DNA from: an uncultured Eubacteriales bacterium
GTDB lineage: Bacteria > Bacillota > Clostridia > Oscillospirales > Acutalibacteraceae
DNA: 64,000 nt
NCBI GenBank assembly: GCA_934444365.1
Contig: CAKSCM010000008.1
Span: forward strand, 1 to 64,000
Reading direction: 5' to 3'
The position numbers were made by a program, and so were the translations under genes. This document shows positions 1-8,270 of this stretch, one piece after another. Position 1 is the stretch's first letter. Every line of letters begins with the position of its first letter. The notes below the pieces were generated by a model, which worked only from the letters and a program-made list of their open reading frames with translations, did not search any database and was not told the DNA's origin.

Positions 1-106
1 ACTTAACTGTACAGCAGGTTCCTCCTATTCGCTACTATTTTTTTCTCCTTTGTAACACTTCTATTGTAAACCTACAGTCTTTTTCTCAATGATTTTTCTG
101 CCGCGA
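1..106. other. window edge without a gene
   Basis: No coding region is visible. Read leftward, the stretch carries an AGGAGG-like sequence (about 23-28 on the complement) and AT-rich DNA. A leftward gene could therefore start just outside the window, but no start codon is seen at a usable distance. Confidence 0.3.
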
Positions 107-135
107 TTGACACTTCGAAGCCGACCGATTATAAT
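107..135 (+). promoter_or_regulatory. sigma-A promoter of the alkylation-repair gene
   Basis: A perfect TTGACA (107-112) and TATAAT (130-135) are separated by 17 bp. The predicted leader to the ATG at 244 is about 100 nt. Confidence 0.8.
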
Positions 136-243
136 TCTTTAAAAACCGGTTTTTCTTTTGTGAAAGCAGCCCATATATCGCAAAACAGCCGGGCTGAAAA
201 GCACGGTTATCGCCGCTGAAATGATTAGCAAAGGATGAATTTT

Positions 244-927
244 ATGACCGATATACAAAAACAGCTTTTTAAAATGAAGGACGAAAAATACCGTTTATTT
301 CAGTGCTCGCTTATGCCGACGGTAGACCCCGAAACGGTAATCGGGGTACGGACCCCGGTTCTCAGGAAAACGGCCGCAAGCCTTTGCGCCGATCATCCCG
401 AAAAAACGGAAAGTTTTTTAAGAGAACTTCCTCACAAATACTACGAGGAAAACAATCTCCACGCCTTTATTATTGAAAAAATCAAGGATCCGCATGCCGC
501 TATAAAGGCTATCGGCGTTTTTTTACCCTACGTCGATAACTGGGCAACCTGCGACTGCATGTTCCCGAAAGCCTTAAAAAGGGCACCGGAAGAGGCCCTG
601 AAGTTTGCAAAACGCTGCATCGCCTCAAAAAAATGCTATACCGTACGTTACGGCGTGGGGATTCTTATGCGTATGTTCCTTGATGACAAATTCTCCCCGG
701 AATATCTTGCGCTTGCCGCATCGGCTCAATCGGGCGAATACTATGTAGACATGATGGTCGCCTGGTATTTCGCGACAGCACTCGCAAAGCAGTACGATCA
801 CGCCGTAAAATACATCGAGCACAGAGAGCTTACGGATTTTGTACATAAAAAATCCATTCAGAAGGCTCGCGAAAGCTTCCGAGTGAGCGATAACAAAAAG
901 GCATATCTTAAAACCCTGATCCGATAA
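244..927 (+). CDS. DNA alkylation repair protein, AlkD-like
   Basis: A 227-residue, all-helical protein of the HEAT-like AlkD/AlkC superfamily. Members excise alkylated bases such as N3- and N7-alkylpurines by a glycosylase mechanism. Family signs are the early GVRTPVLRK segment, the DNWATCDCM segment near the middle, and the KKCYTVRYGVGILM and DMMVAWYFATALAKQ helices. An in-frame ATG lies at 235, but AAAGGA (about 230-235) sits about 8 nt before the ATG at 244, so 244 is the better start. The gene stands alone with its own promoter and terminator. The family is clear; the exact lesion range cannot be read from sequence. Confidence 0.88.
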   Translation: MTDIQKQLFKMKDEKYRLFQCSLMPTVDPETVIGVRTPVLRKTAASLCADHPEKTESFLRELPHKYYEENNLHAFIIEKIKDPHAAIKAIGVFLPYVDNWATCDCMFPKALKRAPEEALKFAKRCIASKKCYTVRYGVGILMRMFLDDKFSPEYLALAASAQSGEYYVDMMVAWYFATALAKQYDHAVKYIEHRELTDFVHKKSIQKARESFRVSDNKKAYLKTLIR

Positions 928-970
928 AAACAGAACGGATTTAGCAACACATTCGTAACACAGCAAAAAA

Positions 971-1006
971 TGACGGCGGAGTGGTGACAAACCGCCGTCA
1001 TTTTTA
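971..1006 (+). terminator. intrinsic terminator after the alkylation-repair gene
   Basis: TGACGGCGG (971-979) pairs with CCGCCGTCA (992-1000) across a 12-nt loop and is followed by TTTTTATT. Confidence 0.85.
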
Positions 1007-1065
1007 TTCTTTTAAAACCAACCAAAACGCATCCGCACAGAATTTTTCGCAAAATCCGCCCTGCC

Positions 1066-1390
1066 CCGATAAACCCGGCAAGCCGCTTTTTCTAAGGGTT
1101 CATGCCGTACGGCATAATAGCGCTTTTTGCAACGGCCGCCCGGCGCCGAATTTTCACCGCCGATCGTCCTGCAACTTCGAGTCTATACGGCACGATAATA
1201 TTACCCATTATCAAAGCTACCCCGGAATCAAACTCCCGGATGCCGATCGTCCTACAACTCCGAGTCTATACGGCACGGAGATGTTGCCTTTCGCAAGGCC
1301 TGCCCGGCATTAAACTCCCAGCTACCGATCTCCCCGAAACTCCGGCTGCACGGTACAATAATGTTACCATTATCAAAGCTTGCCCGGCAT
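1066..1390. repeat. imperfect tandem repeat, about 83-bp unit, three to four copies
   Basis: Copies start at CCGATC-type anchors at 1160, 1243 and 1325, so the period is 83 then 82 bp. A more degenerate copy begins near 1066. Shared pieces in each unit are CCGATCGTCC, a TCTATACGGCACG-like segment, ATTATCAAAGC and TGCCCGGCAT. The array fills the space between convergent genes and has no convincing reading frame. Copies differ at many positions, so it is old or fast-evolving. Confidence 0.7.
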
Positions 1391-1397
1391 AAAAAAA

Positions 1398-1679
1398 TCA
1401 GTCGTCGTGAGTTTGGGGGTTGTTTTTCGAAAGCTCAATGAATTTCAGCAAAAACTGCACCCTTGTGTGCACACCCAGCTTCTGATAAATATTGTATACC
1501 GTCTTTTTAACGGTTCCTTCGGTTATAAATAATTCTTCGGATATCTGCAAATTTGTAAGTCCGTTTGCCACAAGACGTGCAACCTGTCTTTCCCGTGGGG
1601 TAAATCTGTTTGATCTGCCCTGCTCGAAAGCCCGGTCGGAACTTACATCAGAATCATAAATATCGCGCATATCACACAA
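1398..1679 (-). CDS. small LuxR/GerE-type HTH regulator
   Basis: The protein has about 93 residues and is essentially a lone LuxR C-terminal DNA-binding domain. FTPRERQVARLVANGLTNLQISEELFI starts near residue 26, then GTVKKTVYNIYQKLGV forms the recognition helix. There is no receiver or sensor domain. It begins 17 nt after the stop of the pseudokinase gene on the same strand, so the two are probably co-transcribed. The start is uncertain: TTG at 1679 or ATG at 1670, neither with a good ribosome-binding site. Control may come through the neighbouring membrane protein, but that is inference from linkage only. Confidence 0.8.
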   Translation of the reverse strand: MCDMRDIYDSDVSSDRAFEQGRSNRFTPRERQVARLVANGLTNLQISEELFITEGTVKKTVYNIYQKLGVHTRVQFLLKFIELSKNNPQTHDD

Positions 1680-1696
1680 TACATGAGCCGCCGATT

Positions 1697-3421
1697 TTAC
1701 CTCGATGAATTTACCGATTCATCTGAGCTTTCCGGCTCGTCAAGCGGAATATCCGCAATCGAAGGAACCTCGCCGCCGACCGACGACGTCTCGGCGGTTC
1801 TTGTGTTAACGTAAATCGTCACCATCGAGTCATAGCTGACGCTCTTTGTGCCGGCTATGGGATTTGTATCAACAACATGCTGGGGCTGTGCGCTTACACT
1901 GTATTTTTCCGCTCTGGTAATGTTTTCGGGGGCAAAGCCTGCCTTGACAAGCTCGATAAATGCCTCTTCGTAGGTCTTATTCGATACATCCGGCATTGTG
2001 CCCGAGCTTTTTCCCAGAGAAATGTAAACCTCTATTGTATTACGGGTGCCGTCCTCATTGCCCGGAATATTGGCGTTGCCTTCCGGCGTCTGAGAAACTA
2101 TTTTCCCCTTGGCTATGGTGTCGCTGTAACGCTTGCCCACAACCTTGAGGTCAAACTTGTTGGTGCAAATAAGTGTGGCCTCCTGATAGGTCTTGTTTTT
2201 AAGATCAGGAACCACTTCGTTTTCCACATAATCGCTGACGACCGACGCTGCCGACTCCTCCGACGGGGCGGAAAATACCGGCGTTGACGATGTATCGTCA
2301 GGCGATGCGATGAAATTGCTGTACAAAAGCCATACCGCCAGTCCCAGAACTATCATTGTGCAGCCGAGGGAAATAAGCACGGTTTTAAGATTATTCTTCT
2401 TGGCCGAAAGCTCTTTTTCGGCACTCTCTCCCGAATTCTTCGGCTGCTTGCTTATCATAGCAGAAACGTTGGCCAGCTCGCTGTGCAGCTCGTCGACCGT
2501 TTTTGTGCGGTCCTCGGGGAGTATCTGCAGCGCATTGGCAAGAGCCGACAAAACGTATTTCGGCAGCTCCTCGGATATCTCATTCGGGATTATAAGCAAA
2601 TCGTTGGTGACTCTGGAGGTAGAATCGGGCGGCCGCATACCGGTAAGCATTCTGAAAATGACCGCTGCGAAGGCATAAATATCGGAGGGGCTGCCCACCT
2701 GACCCTCAAATCCGTACTGCTCAACCGGCGAATAGCCCGAAAACAGCTCGGACGAAAGCTCGCCGCGCGAGGTACGAATTTCGGGTATGCAAAAGCCGAT
2801 AAGCCTTAATTTCCCGTCGCGGCCGACAATTATTGTCTCGGGCGAAATTCCGCGATGTATAATATCGGCCGAATGAAGCGAACGCAAAGTACCGAGCACC
2901 GGCATCATAAGGGCCTTTGTCTGCTCCCAGTTAAGCTTGTTACCGTTTTTCACAAGGAAGTTTTCAAGGGTAATATTAACGATGTATTCGCTTACATAAT
3001 AGGCCGTTCCGCCAAGCTCGAAAATATCGTAAACCGGAAGCAGCGCCGAAAGATCGCGCATACGTGCAAGCGACCGCGCAAGCTCCAAAAAGCTTTGCAG
3101 ACAGGTATCGTACACCGTCTCAAGCCCGTTTTTGGGAACCACGGTCGTCCCGTCATCCGCACGGACGCAAACGTCCAGCGGCATAAACTCGCGGATATAA
3201 ACCGGGAACTGAGACACGTTGTCCCAGCCGATATAGGTGTTACCCTCGCTGTTTGAGGACACAAGCTTTCCGACCATATAGCGGTCTTTAAGCCATGTTC
3301 TGAGCTTAAGATAAGGGGCGGTCTGCAATCCGTCGTCATGATGTCCGCAATAGGGGCATATATCCTTGCCCTCGCCCATATCCTTCATACAACCCATACA
3401 AAGATTATTGGTATTTTGCAT
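1697..3421 (-). CDS. membrane PASTA protein with zinc ribbon and degenerate Ser/Thr kinase domain
   Basis: A 574-residue protein. An N-terminal zinc ribbon (C8, C11, C22, C25) is followed by a kinase-fold domain (about 47-317), one membrane helix (about 346-368) and two extracellular PASTA repeats (about 402-472 and 475-550). The catalytic residues are lost. The VAIK lysine is Arg (VYIR, about 77), HRD is HRG (about 189-191), and DFG is replaced by LIGF (about 207-210). The SPVEQY segment and the SDIYAFAAVIFRMLTG helix remain. Active clostridial relatives usually read HRDISP and DFG here, so this looks like a pseudokinase that may bind muropeptides or cell-wall fragments. Start: ATG 3421 has GGAGG 12 nt upstream, which is better than the TTG at 3430. 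Confidence 0.85.
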   Translation of the reverse strand: MQNTNNLCMGCMKDMGEGKDICPYCGHHDDGLQTAPYLKLRTWLKDRYMVGKLVSSNSEGNTYIGWDNVSQFPVYIREFMPLDVCVRADDGTTVVPKNGLETVYDTCLQSFLELARSLARMRDLSALLPVYDIFELGGTAYYVSEYIVNITLENFLVKNGNKLNWEQTKALMMPVLGTLRSLHSADIIHRGISPETIIVGRDGKLRLIGFCIPEIRTSRGELSSELFSGYSPVEQYGFEGQVGSPSDIYAFAAVIFRMLTGMRPPDSTSRVTNDLLIIPNEISEELPKYVLSALANALQILPEDRTKTVDELHSELANVSAMISKQPKNSGESAEKELSAKKNNLKTVLISLGCTMIVLGLAVWLLYSNFIASPDDTSSTPVFSAPSEESAASVVSDYVENEVVPDLKNKTYQEATLICTNKFDLKVVGKRYSDTIAKGKIVSQTPEGNANIPGNEDGTRNTIEVYISLGKSSGTMPDVSNKTYEEAFIELVKAGFAPENITRAEKYSVSAQPQHVVDTNPIAGTKSVSYDSMVTIYVNTRTAETSSVGGEVPSIADIPLDEPESSDESVNSSR

Positions 3422-3671
3422 TGAATTCAAGCACCTCCGTCTTTTAAAACAGACTGTGGATATTTAAAATTCATGTAACGCCGTAAATACGCCCCCTGCA
3501 AGGCTTGACATTAGCGCCTAAACCCGAAAAACAGGTTTTTCCGGCCGCATTTTCGCCGGATTTTCACCACGGTAAAGCCGATGTCAGGCGGACAAATATC
3601 TTGCCGGACGTATATTAAAATCCGATACCGGCCAAAGACGTCAACACGAATACAAAACGCGCAAAAATCGC

Positions 3672-4403
3672 TTATTCCTCGTCAGGAGCGTCCCAGTTAT
3701 GCCACACATCCTGAACGTCGTCGTTATCCTCGAGCATATCGATAAGCTTGTTCATCTTAACGGCCGACTCCTCGTCAAGCGAGGTAAGGGTGGTGGGGAT
3801 GTACTCCACCTCGGCCGAAACAAATTTGTAGCCCTTTTGGTCCAAAGCGTCGCGCACCGCACCGAGATCGTTCGGCTGGGTGGATATTTCAAATACGCTT
3901 CCCACAAGCGCAAAATCCTCGGCGCCGGCTTCGAGCGCGTCCTCCATAACGGTGTTCTCGTCAAGACCCTCGGCCTCGATTCTGAGCATACCGAGATGGT
4001 TGAACATGAACATTACCGAACCTGCCTGACCGAGATTGCCGCCGTTTTTGTCAAAATAATGTCTCAAATCGCCGGCGGTGCGGTTGCGGTTGTCGGTAAG
4101 AGCCTCAACAATGACCGCCACACCGTTCGGGCCGTAACCTTCGTAGGTGAGATTCTCATAGGTCTTTCCGTCGTTGTCGCCGGCAGCCTTTTTGATTATA
4201 CGCTCGATATTATCGTTGGGGACGTTGTTGGCCTTGGCCTTGGCAATGCAGTCGCGAAGCCGTGCGTTGGCGTTGGGATCAGGACCGCCCTCCCTTACGA
4301 TAACGGCCATCTCGCGGCCGATTTTGGTAAACACCTTAGCCTTCTGGGCGTCGGTCTTTTCTTTCTTTCTTTTAATGTTATTCCATTTGGAATGGCCGGA
4401 CAT
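3672..4403 (-). CDS. yebC: YebC/PmpR/TACO1 family protein
   Basis: A 243-residue protein beginning MSGHSKWNNIKRKKEKTDA, the hallmark N-terminus of this family, with GYGPNGVAVIVEALTDNRNRT in the middle. Members act as DNA-binding regulators or as translation factors that help ribosomes at proline stretches. An ATG five codons upstream exists, but GGAG sits 9 nt before the ATG at 4403, and the family always starts at MSGHSKW. Length is typical. A promoter-like TTGAAA-17-TAATAT lies upstream at 4544-4572. Confidence 0.95.
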   Translation of the reverse strand: MSGHSKWNNIKRKKEKTDAQKAKVFTKIGREMAVIVREGGPDPNANARLRDCIAKAKANNVPNDNIERIIKKAAGDNDGKTYENLTYEGYGPNGVAVIVEALTDNRNRTAGDLRHYFDKNGGNLGQAGSVMFMFNHLGMLRIEAEGLDENTVMEDALEAGAEDFALVGSVFEISTQPNDLGAVRDALDQKGYKFVSAEVEYIPTTLTSLDEESAVKMNKLIDMLEDNDDVQDVWHNWDAPDEE

Positions 4404-4543
4404 AAGCTTATTCTCCATTCAAAAATAATATAATACCGAAGTTTTTATTTTATTACTCGGCACCGAAGGCCGCGGCAAACGCCGCAACAAAGGGCAAACC
4501 TCAGCCTGCCGTACACACAAAACGGATACCGATAAACCAATTT

Positions 4544-4572
4544 ATATTACCACATTCGGCGAAAAATTTCAA
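4544..4572 (-). promoter_or_regulatory. probable promoter of yebC
   Basis: On the complement, TTGAAA and TAATAT are separated by 17 bp, about 140 nt before the yebC start. Confidence 0.5.
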
Positions 4573-4624
4573 GTCCGCGGTTTTTCAGCGGTTTTCCTGT
4601 TCTGCCGGGCCCTGACATCGCCAT

Positions 4625-5929
4625 TTACATAAGCAGAATATCAAGCAGCTTTTCGGCCGAACAATCGCTCACAAAAACCTCGGTCGAAAGGGCCTTTTCC
4701 ACGTCCTCAACGCTTGTATCGTCGAGGAAAACTCTGCCCTCGGAATCGAGCATTGAGCTCGGTATTATCAGCTGGCGTCCGTCGGTTTTGCCCGAAAGCT
4801 GATTTATTATATCGCCGCCGACCACAAGACCGGCAACCGTTATTCTCTCTCCGAAAAGGTCGTTGCGCACGGCAAAAACCTCGCAATCTATCTGGGGAAA
4901 ACGCTTCTTCGCCGCGCTTACAAGCTCGTCTAAAAGCCCCTTTGCCGCACGGCCGGTAACTATCAGCTTTTTGGCGGCCTTAGCGTCGGTATCGGGGTGA
5001 TCCTCAAGGGTTTCGTAAAATGTATGTCTTGTCATGGCATACATGCCGACCCCGTTTTCAAGCTGAGAAAAATCCTCGTAAAAATCATAACCCGGAAGCT
5101 CTCTTGATGCCGTAAGATAAAACTCGTCCGACGCGAAAAACAGCCTCGTCCCGTGCTCCTTTAAAAACTCGTCGCCCTTTTTCTCCATGGCGTCAATAAC
5201 GGCGGCGGCAGTCTCCTTGTTAAAAGGCTCCAGCTTTTCAAGTCCCTCGCGATGCTTCGAAAGTCCGACCGGCACAGCGGCAACGCTTTGCACCGACGGA
5301 TATAAGGCTCCCAGATCCTCCATTGTTTTTACAAGGGATTCGCCGTCGTTAAATCCGGGACAAAGCACCAGCTGGCAGTTTATTTTAATTCCGCTTTCGG
5401 CAAAGCGGTAAAGATATTTAAGGCTTTCTCCGGCAAACCTGTTCTTCATCATACGGCAGCGAAGCTCGGGATCGGTCGTATGCACCGAAATATTTATCGG
5501 ACTTATGTGCATTTTTACAATACGGTCCGCCTCGTGCTCCGAAAGGTTTGTAAGGGTAATATAATTGCCGAAAAGGAAGGAAAGTCGTGAATCGTCGTCC
5601 TTAAAATAAAGGCTGGGGCGAAGGCCCTTGGGCAGCTGGTCTATAAAACAAAAAATGCACTTATTGCGACAGGAATGCTGCTTGTCCATGAGGTAGGTCT
5701 CGAATTCGAGTCCCAGCTCCTCATATTCGTCCTTTTTCTTTATCTTCTTTTTAAGAATTTTACCCGAGCGATTTATCTCGACAGTCAGCTTTTTTTCTAT
5801 CATGTAAAACCTGTAGTCAAGCACGTCCTCTATTGTATTCCCGTTTATGCTTAAAAGCACATCGCCCGGGCGTATACCGGCGTGTTTGGCCGGGCTTTTT
5901 TTGTCCACAAGACTGACCGTAACCGACAT
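4625..5929 (-). CDS. DUF512 protein: PDZ domain plus radical-SAM-like domain
   Basis: A 434-residue protein. An N-terminal PDZ-like domain (about 1-60, with SPAKHAGIRPGDVLLSING) precedes a radical-SAM segment with C87-x3-C91-x2-C94 (CRNKCIFCF), then the DUF512 C-terminus. The cysteines should hold a 4Fe-4S cluster that cleaves S-adenosylmethionine; the substrate is unknown to me. The TTG at 5947 gives a longer frame, but the sequence there is itself a ribosome-binding site (GGGGAGGG) 6 nt before the ATG at 5929. In many Clostridia this family sits next to the GTPase gene der, which is not seen here. Confidence 0.85.
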   Translation of the reverse strand: MSVTVSLVDKKSPAKHAGIRPGDVLLSINGNTIEDVLDYRFYMIEKKLTVEINRSGKILKKKIKKKDEYEELGLEFETYLMDKQHSCRNKCIFCFIDQLPKGLRPSLYFKDDDSRLSFLFGNYITLTNLSEHEADRIVKMHISPINISVHTTDPELRCRMMKNRFAGESLKYLYRFAESGIKINCQLVLCPGFNDGESLVKTMEDLGALYPSVQSVAAVPVGLSKHREGLEKLEPFNKETAAAVIDAMEKKGDEFLKEHGTRLFFASDEFYLTASRELPGYDFYEDFSQLENGVGMYAMTRHTFYETLEDHPDTDAKAAKKLIVTGRAAKGLLDELVSAAKKRFPQIDCEVFAVRNDLFGERITVAGLVVGGDIINQLSGKTDGRQLIIPSSMLDSEGRVFLDDTSVEDVEKALSTEVFVSDCSAEKLLDILLM

Positions 5930-6175
5930 TCGGCACCCTCCCCTCAAAAAACTTTTGCTTTTTAATTAGAATAAGATAACGCGATAAACCGATAATTTCC
6001 GGTTTGTACGGTTGGTTTTTTAAGAAAAAAGCAAAAGCCGTCCCTGTAACAAAAATCACAAAGGCAGCTTATAAGCTTATCCGGGAGCACAAAGCCCACC
6101 GTTTTTCGGATACCAAAACACAACCGAAACGCCAAAATCTTAAACAAAACATCACACTTGAATGCTTTTAAGACC

Positions 6176-6358
6176 TTAGCCTTCCTTTTTGATCACTTCT
6201 CTGCCGTTATAAAAACCGCAGCTCGCACAAACCCTATGGGGACGCTTATAGTCGCCGCAGTTCGGGCACTTGACCAAAGCCGGAGCGTCCATTCTCCATA
6301 CGTTGGAACGCCTCTTGTTCTTTCTTGTTTTGGAAATTCTTCTTGCGGGTACCGCCAT
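6176..6358 (-). CDS. rpmF: 50S ribosomal protein L32
   Basis: A 60-residue protein starting MAVPARRISKTRKNKRRSNVW with a four-cysteine zinc ribbon (C31, C34, C44, C47). The ATG at 6358 follows AAGGAGGTG at ideal spacing, and a GTG nine bases upstream overlaps that site and is rejected. It lies 41 nt downstream of yceD on the same strand, the classic yceD-rpmF pair. Confidence 0.97.
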   Translation of the reverse strand: MAVPARRISKTRKNKRRSNVWRMDAPALVKCPNCGDYKRPHRVCASCGFYNGREVIKKEG

Positions 6359-6399
6359 TACCAGCACCTCCTTAAACTCTATACAGAATATAATACAAA

Positions 6400-6888
6400 C
6401 TAATCAAGCAACTCGGCCAAGGCCGCAAGCCGCGGATCCGTTTCATCCTTTTTGCACGAGCATGCTCCCTCGTTAAGATCCTTGCCGCATCTGCTGCAAA
6501 GACCCTTACAATCCTCCCGGCATAAATATCTGCCGGGTACGCTTAAAAGCACATCCTCGCGCACGACCTCGTCAACGTCGAGCTTCATGTCGCCGATTAC
6601 CGTGTAGCCGCTGCTCGCTTCATCCGAACACTCGGTAACCAAAGTATGGCGAACGGGCACCGAAAAATGCCTTGTTACCTCTTTGGCGCAGCGATCACAC
6701 TTACGGGTATAATCAAAATCGGCCGTGCCGACCATTTCAACCACACCCGAACGCCCTGTTATCTCCCCGGCGGCCGAAACCGTTTTAAAGGGAGAGTTTC
6801 CGAAAAAGCTGACATCGGACAGATCAAACCGTACATCAAACTGCTTTACGCCGTCGGCCGCAAAAAGCGCCGAAAGATCCATGACCAT
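6400..6888 (-). CDS. yceD: YceD/DUF177 family protein (large-subunit rRNA accumulation)
   Basis: A 162-residue protein. A CDRCAKEV knuckle lies in the middle. The C-terminus has the typical cysteine-rich block (CREDCKGLCSRCGKDLNEG, then CSC) and ends DPRLAALAELLD. The family is needed for 23S rRNA accumulation and is almost always followed by rpmF, as here. The open frame runs 31 codons further upstream, but GGGAGG precedes the ATG at 6888 by 9 nt and a consensus promoter lies inside the longer frame. The true start is therefore 6888. Confidence 0.93.
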   Translation of the reverse strand: MVMDLSALFAADGVKQFDVRFDLSDVSFFGNSPFKTVSAAGEITGRSGVVEMVGTADFDYTRKCDRCAKEVTRHFSVPVRHTLVTECSDEASSGYTVIGDMKLDVDEVVREDVLLSVPGRYLCREDCKGLCSRCGKDLNEGACSCKKDETDPRLAALAELLD

Positions 6889-6918
6889 GTCCTGCCACCT
6901 CCCAAAGCGACAAAGTAT

Positions 6919-6947
6919 ATTATATATACACACTCGCCGTTTGTCAA
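6919..6947 (-). promoter_or_regulatory. consensus sigma-A promoter of yceD-rpmF
   Basis: A perfect TTGACA and TATAAT on the complement, spacer 17 bp. The leader is about 25 nt. Confidence 0.9.
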
Positions 6948-7119
6948 GCAAAAAATATATCCTGAATATATCAAAATGCAAATATTACATGCTTTTAAAA
7001 AATAACGCCCCGAAAATGCGGGAAAACACCGCCGATTCTCATTAAATACCTGTTTTTATTACGCTCTGATCCCGTTTATAACGGTTTTTCGGCAGGTAAA
7101 ACTCAAAAACATTTTTCTT

Positions 7120-7980
7120 TTATCCGCCGGTACGGCTGTTTGCCTTTTGGTATTCACGCACCGTCATGCCGGTCTCCCGTTTAAAAAAATACGAAAGATA
7201 CGCCGGCGAGGAAAAGCCCATGTCGGCCGATATCGCCCTTACGGTATCGCCCTTTGATATCCGGCGCATTATATATTCGCACCTTAAACGGTTAAAATAC
7301 TGCATAACTCCGCCGCCCGTAAACAGACGGAATATTTCCTTTATTTTACCCGTCGACTCAAAAACCTCACGGCTTATATCCCCGACGGTAAGCGGTTTTT
7401 CCACGTTATCGCGCAAAAAAGCCGTTATTTTCGCGTAACAAAGCGACCGCGTATCTCCGAGAGCGTTTTCCCTCGCGTTTTTACCCCGTCTTATTATTGA
7501 AAGACACAGAATTTCAAGATAGCTTTTTATAAGCTGATATCCTGCATTGTCCGGCGAGGAGGTAAGAAGCAGCTGGGTATACTCGGTTTTGTCATACCCT
7601 CCGAAAAGCCGCGGCAGCTCGCAAAGGATCATTTCAATACACCGGCGCTCCTCTTCCGAAAGGGTGTATTTACCCGATTCAAGTCTTCCCTCAAAGCCGT
7701 AGCCGTCAAAGGAGATTATAAACATTTCGCACTCGGCGGAATCCTCGACCCATATATTATGAAAGCGATCGGGCTCATGCACAAGCATATCTCCCGGAGC
7801 GCACATATAAACGCTGTCGCCCGACGTAATGCCGCACGTACCTCTTATTATATATCCGATCTCCCAAAAGGGATGGGTCTCGCCGGAAAAGCGATAGCCG
7901 TCCGAAAAGCTTAAATGGTATATCGAAAAAAGCCGTCTTACCGAAAGCAGGGAATAAATGTTTACGGGAGTAAAGCTCAT
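7120..7980 (-). CDS. AraC-family transcriptional regulator with cupin sensor
   Basis: A 286-residue protein. The N-terminal cupin-like sensor domain (about 10-130) contains HPFWEIGYIIRG and CAPGDMLVHEPDRFHNIWV. The C-terminal pair of HTH motifs (about 185-280) includes VGDISREVFES and IRAISADMGFSSPAYLSYFFKRETGMTVREY. A longer frame would add a hydrophobic N-terminus, but a perfect promoter lies inside it and GGAGGG precedes the ATG at 7980. The gene diverges from an oxidoreductase and transporter and is likely their sugar-responsive regulator; this is inferred from position. Confidence 0.92.
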   Translation of the reverse strand: MSFTPVNIYSLLSVRRLFSIYHLSFSDGYRFSGETHPFWEIGYIIRGTCGITSGDSVYMCAPGDMLVHEPDRFHNIWVEDSAECEMFIISFDGYGFEGRLESGKYTLSEEERRCIEMILCELPRLFGGYDKTEYTQLLLTSSPDNAGYQLIKSYLEILCLSIIRRGKNARENALGDTRSLCYAKITAFLRDNVEKPLTVGDISREVFESTGKIKEIFRLFTGGGVMQYFNRLRCEYIMRRISKGDTVRAISADMGFSSPAYLSYFFKRETGMTVREYQKANSRTGG

Positions 7981-8059
7981 AACGCCCTCCGTTTTCGCCC
8001 GATTTCGTATTATTTGCGCCCGAATTCCTATTGTAACGGCATTTAATACGAATATAATG

Positions 8060-8088
8060 ATTATACCAATCGAAAAGCAAGCTGTCAA
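8060..8088 (-). promoter_or_regulatory. consensus promoter of the AraC regulator
   Basis: TTGACA-17-TATAAT on the complement, about 80 nt before the ATG at 7980. It rules out the upstream start of the longer frame. Confidence 0.88.
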
Positions 8089-8192
8089 TATCGTAATAGA
8101 AATTGACATTATCCCCTGCCGCAATATTCTTCGGACAAGATGAAAAATTGCCTTTGTCCGGTTTTAATCAGCATATTTATTCGGCACGATAA

Positions 8193-8220
8193 TTGCACTC
8201 GCAAAAAAGCGACCATGCAA
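8193..8220. promoter_or_regulatory. interrupted palindrome upstream of the oxidoreductase gene
   Basis: TTGCA (8193-8197) and TGCAA (8216-8220) flank CGC and GCG around an A-run. The site lies about 50 nt before the ATG at 8271 in the divergent control region, a plausible operator or hairpin. Binding by the AraC protein is only a guess. Confidence 0.35.
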
Positions 8221-8270
8221 GGGAAAAGCTGAATTTCGGTGTAATACATGTCAGAAATGAGGTAAAATAA

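Noticed and set aside
1066..1390. possible CRISPR array
   Set aside because: Units are adjacent with no spacer alternation, copies are imperfect over the whole 83 bp and no cas gene is near.
1697..3421. active PASTA Ser/Thr kinase
   Set aside because: The ATP lysine, catalytic Asp and DFG Asp are all replaced, so it is annotated as a pseudokinase.
7981..8124. hydrophobic N-terminal extension of the AraC regulator
   Set aside because: A perfect promoter lies within it and a strong ribosome-binding site precedes the ATG at 7980.
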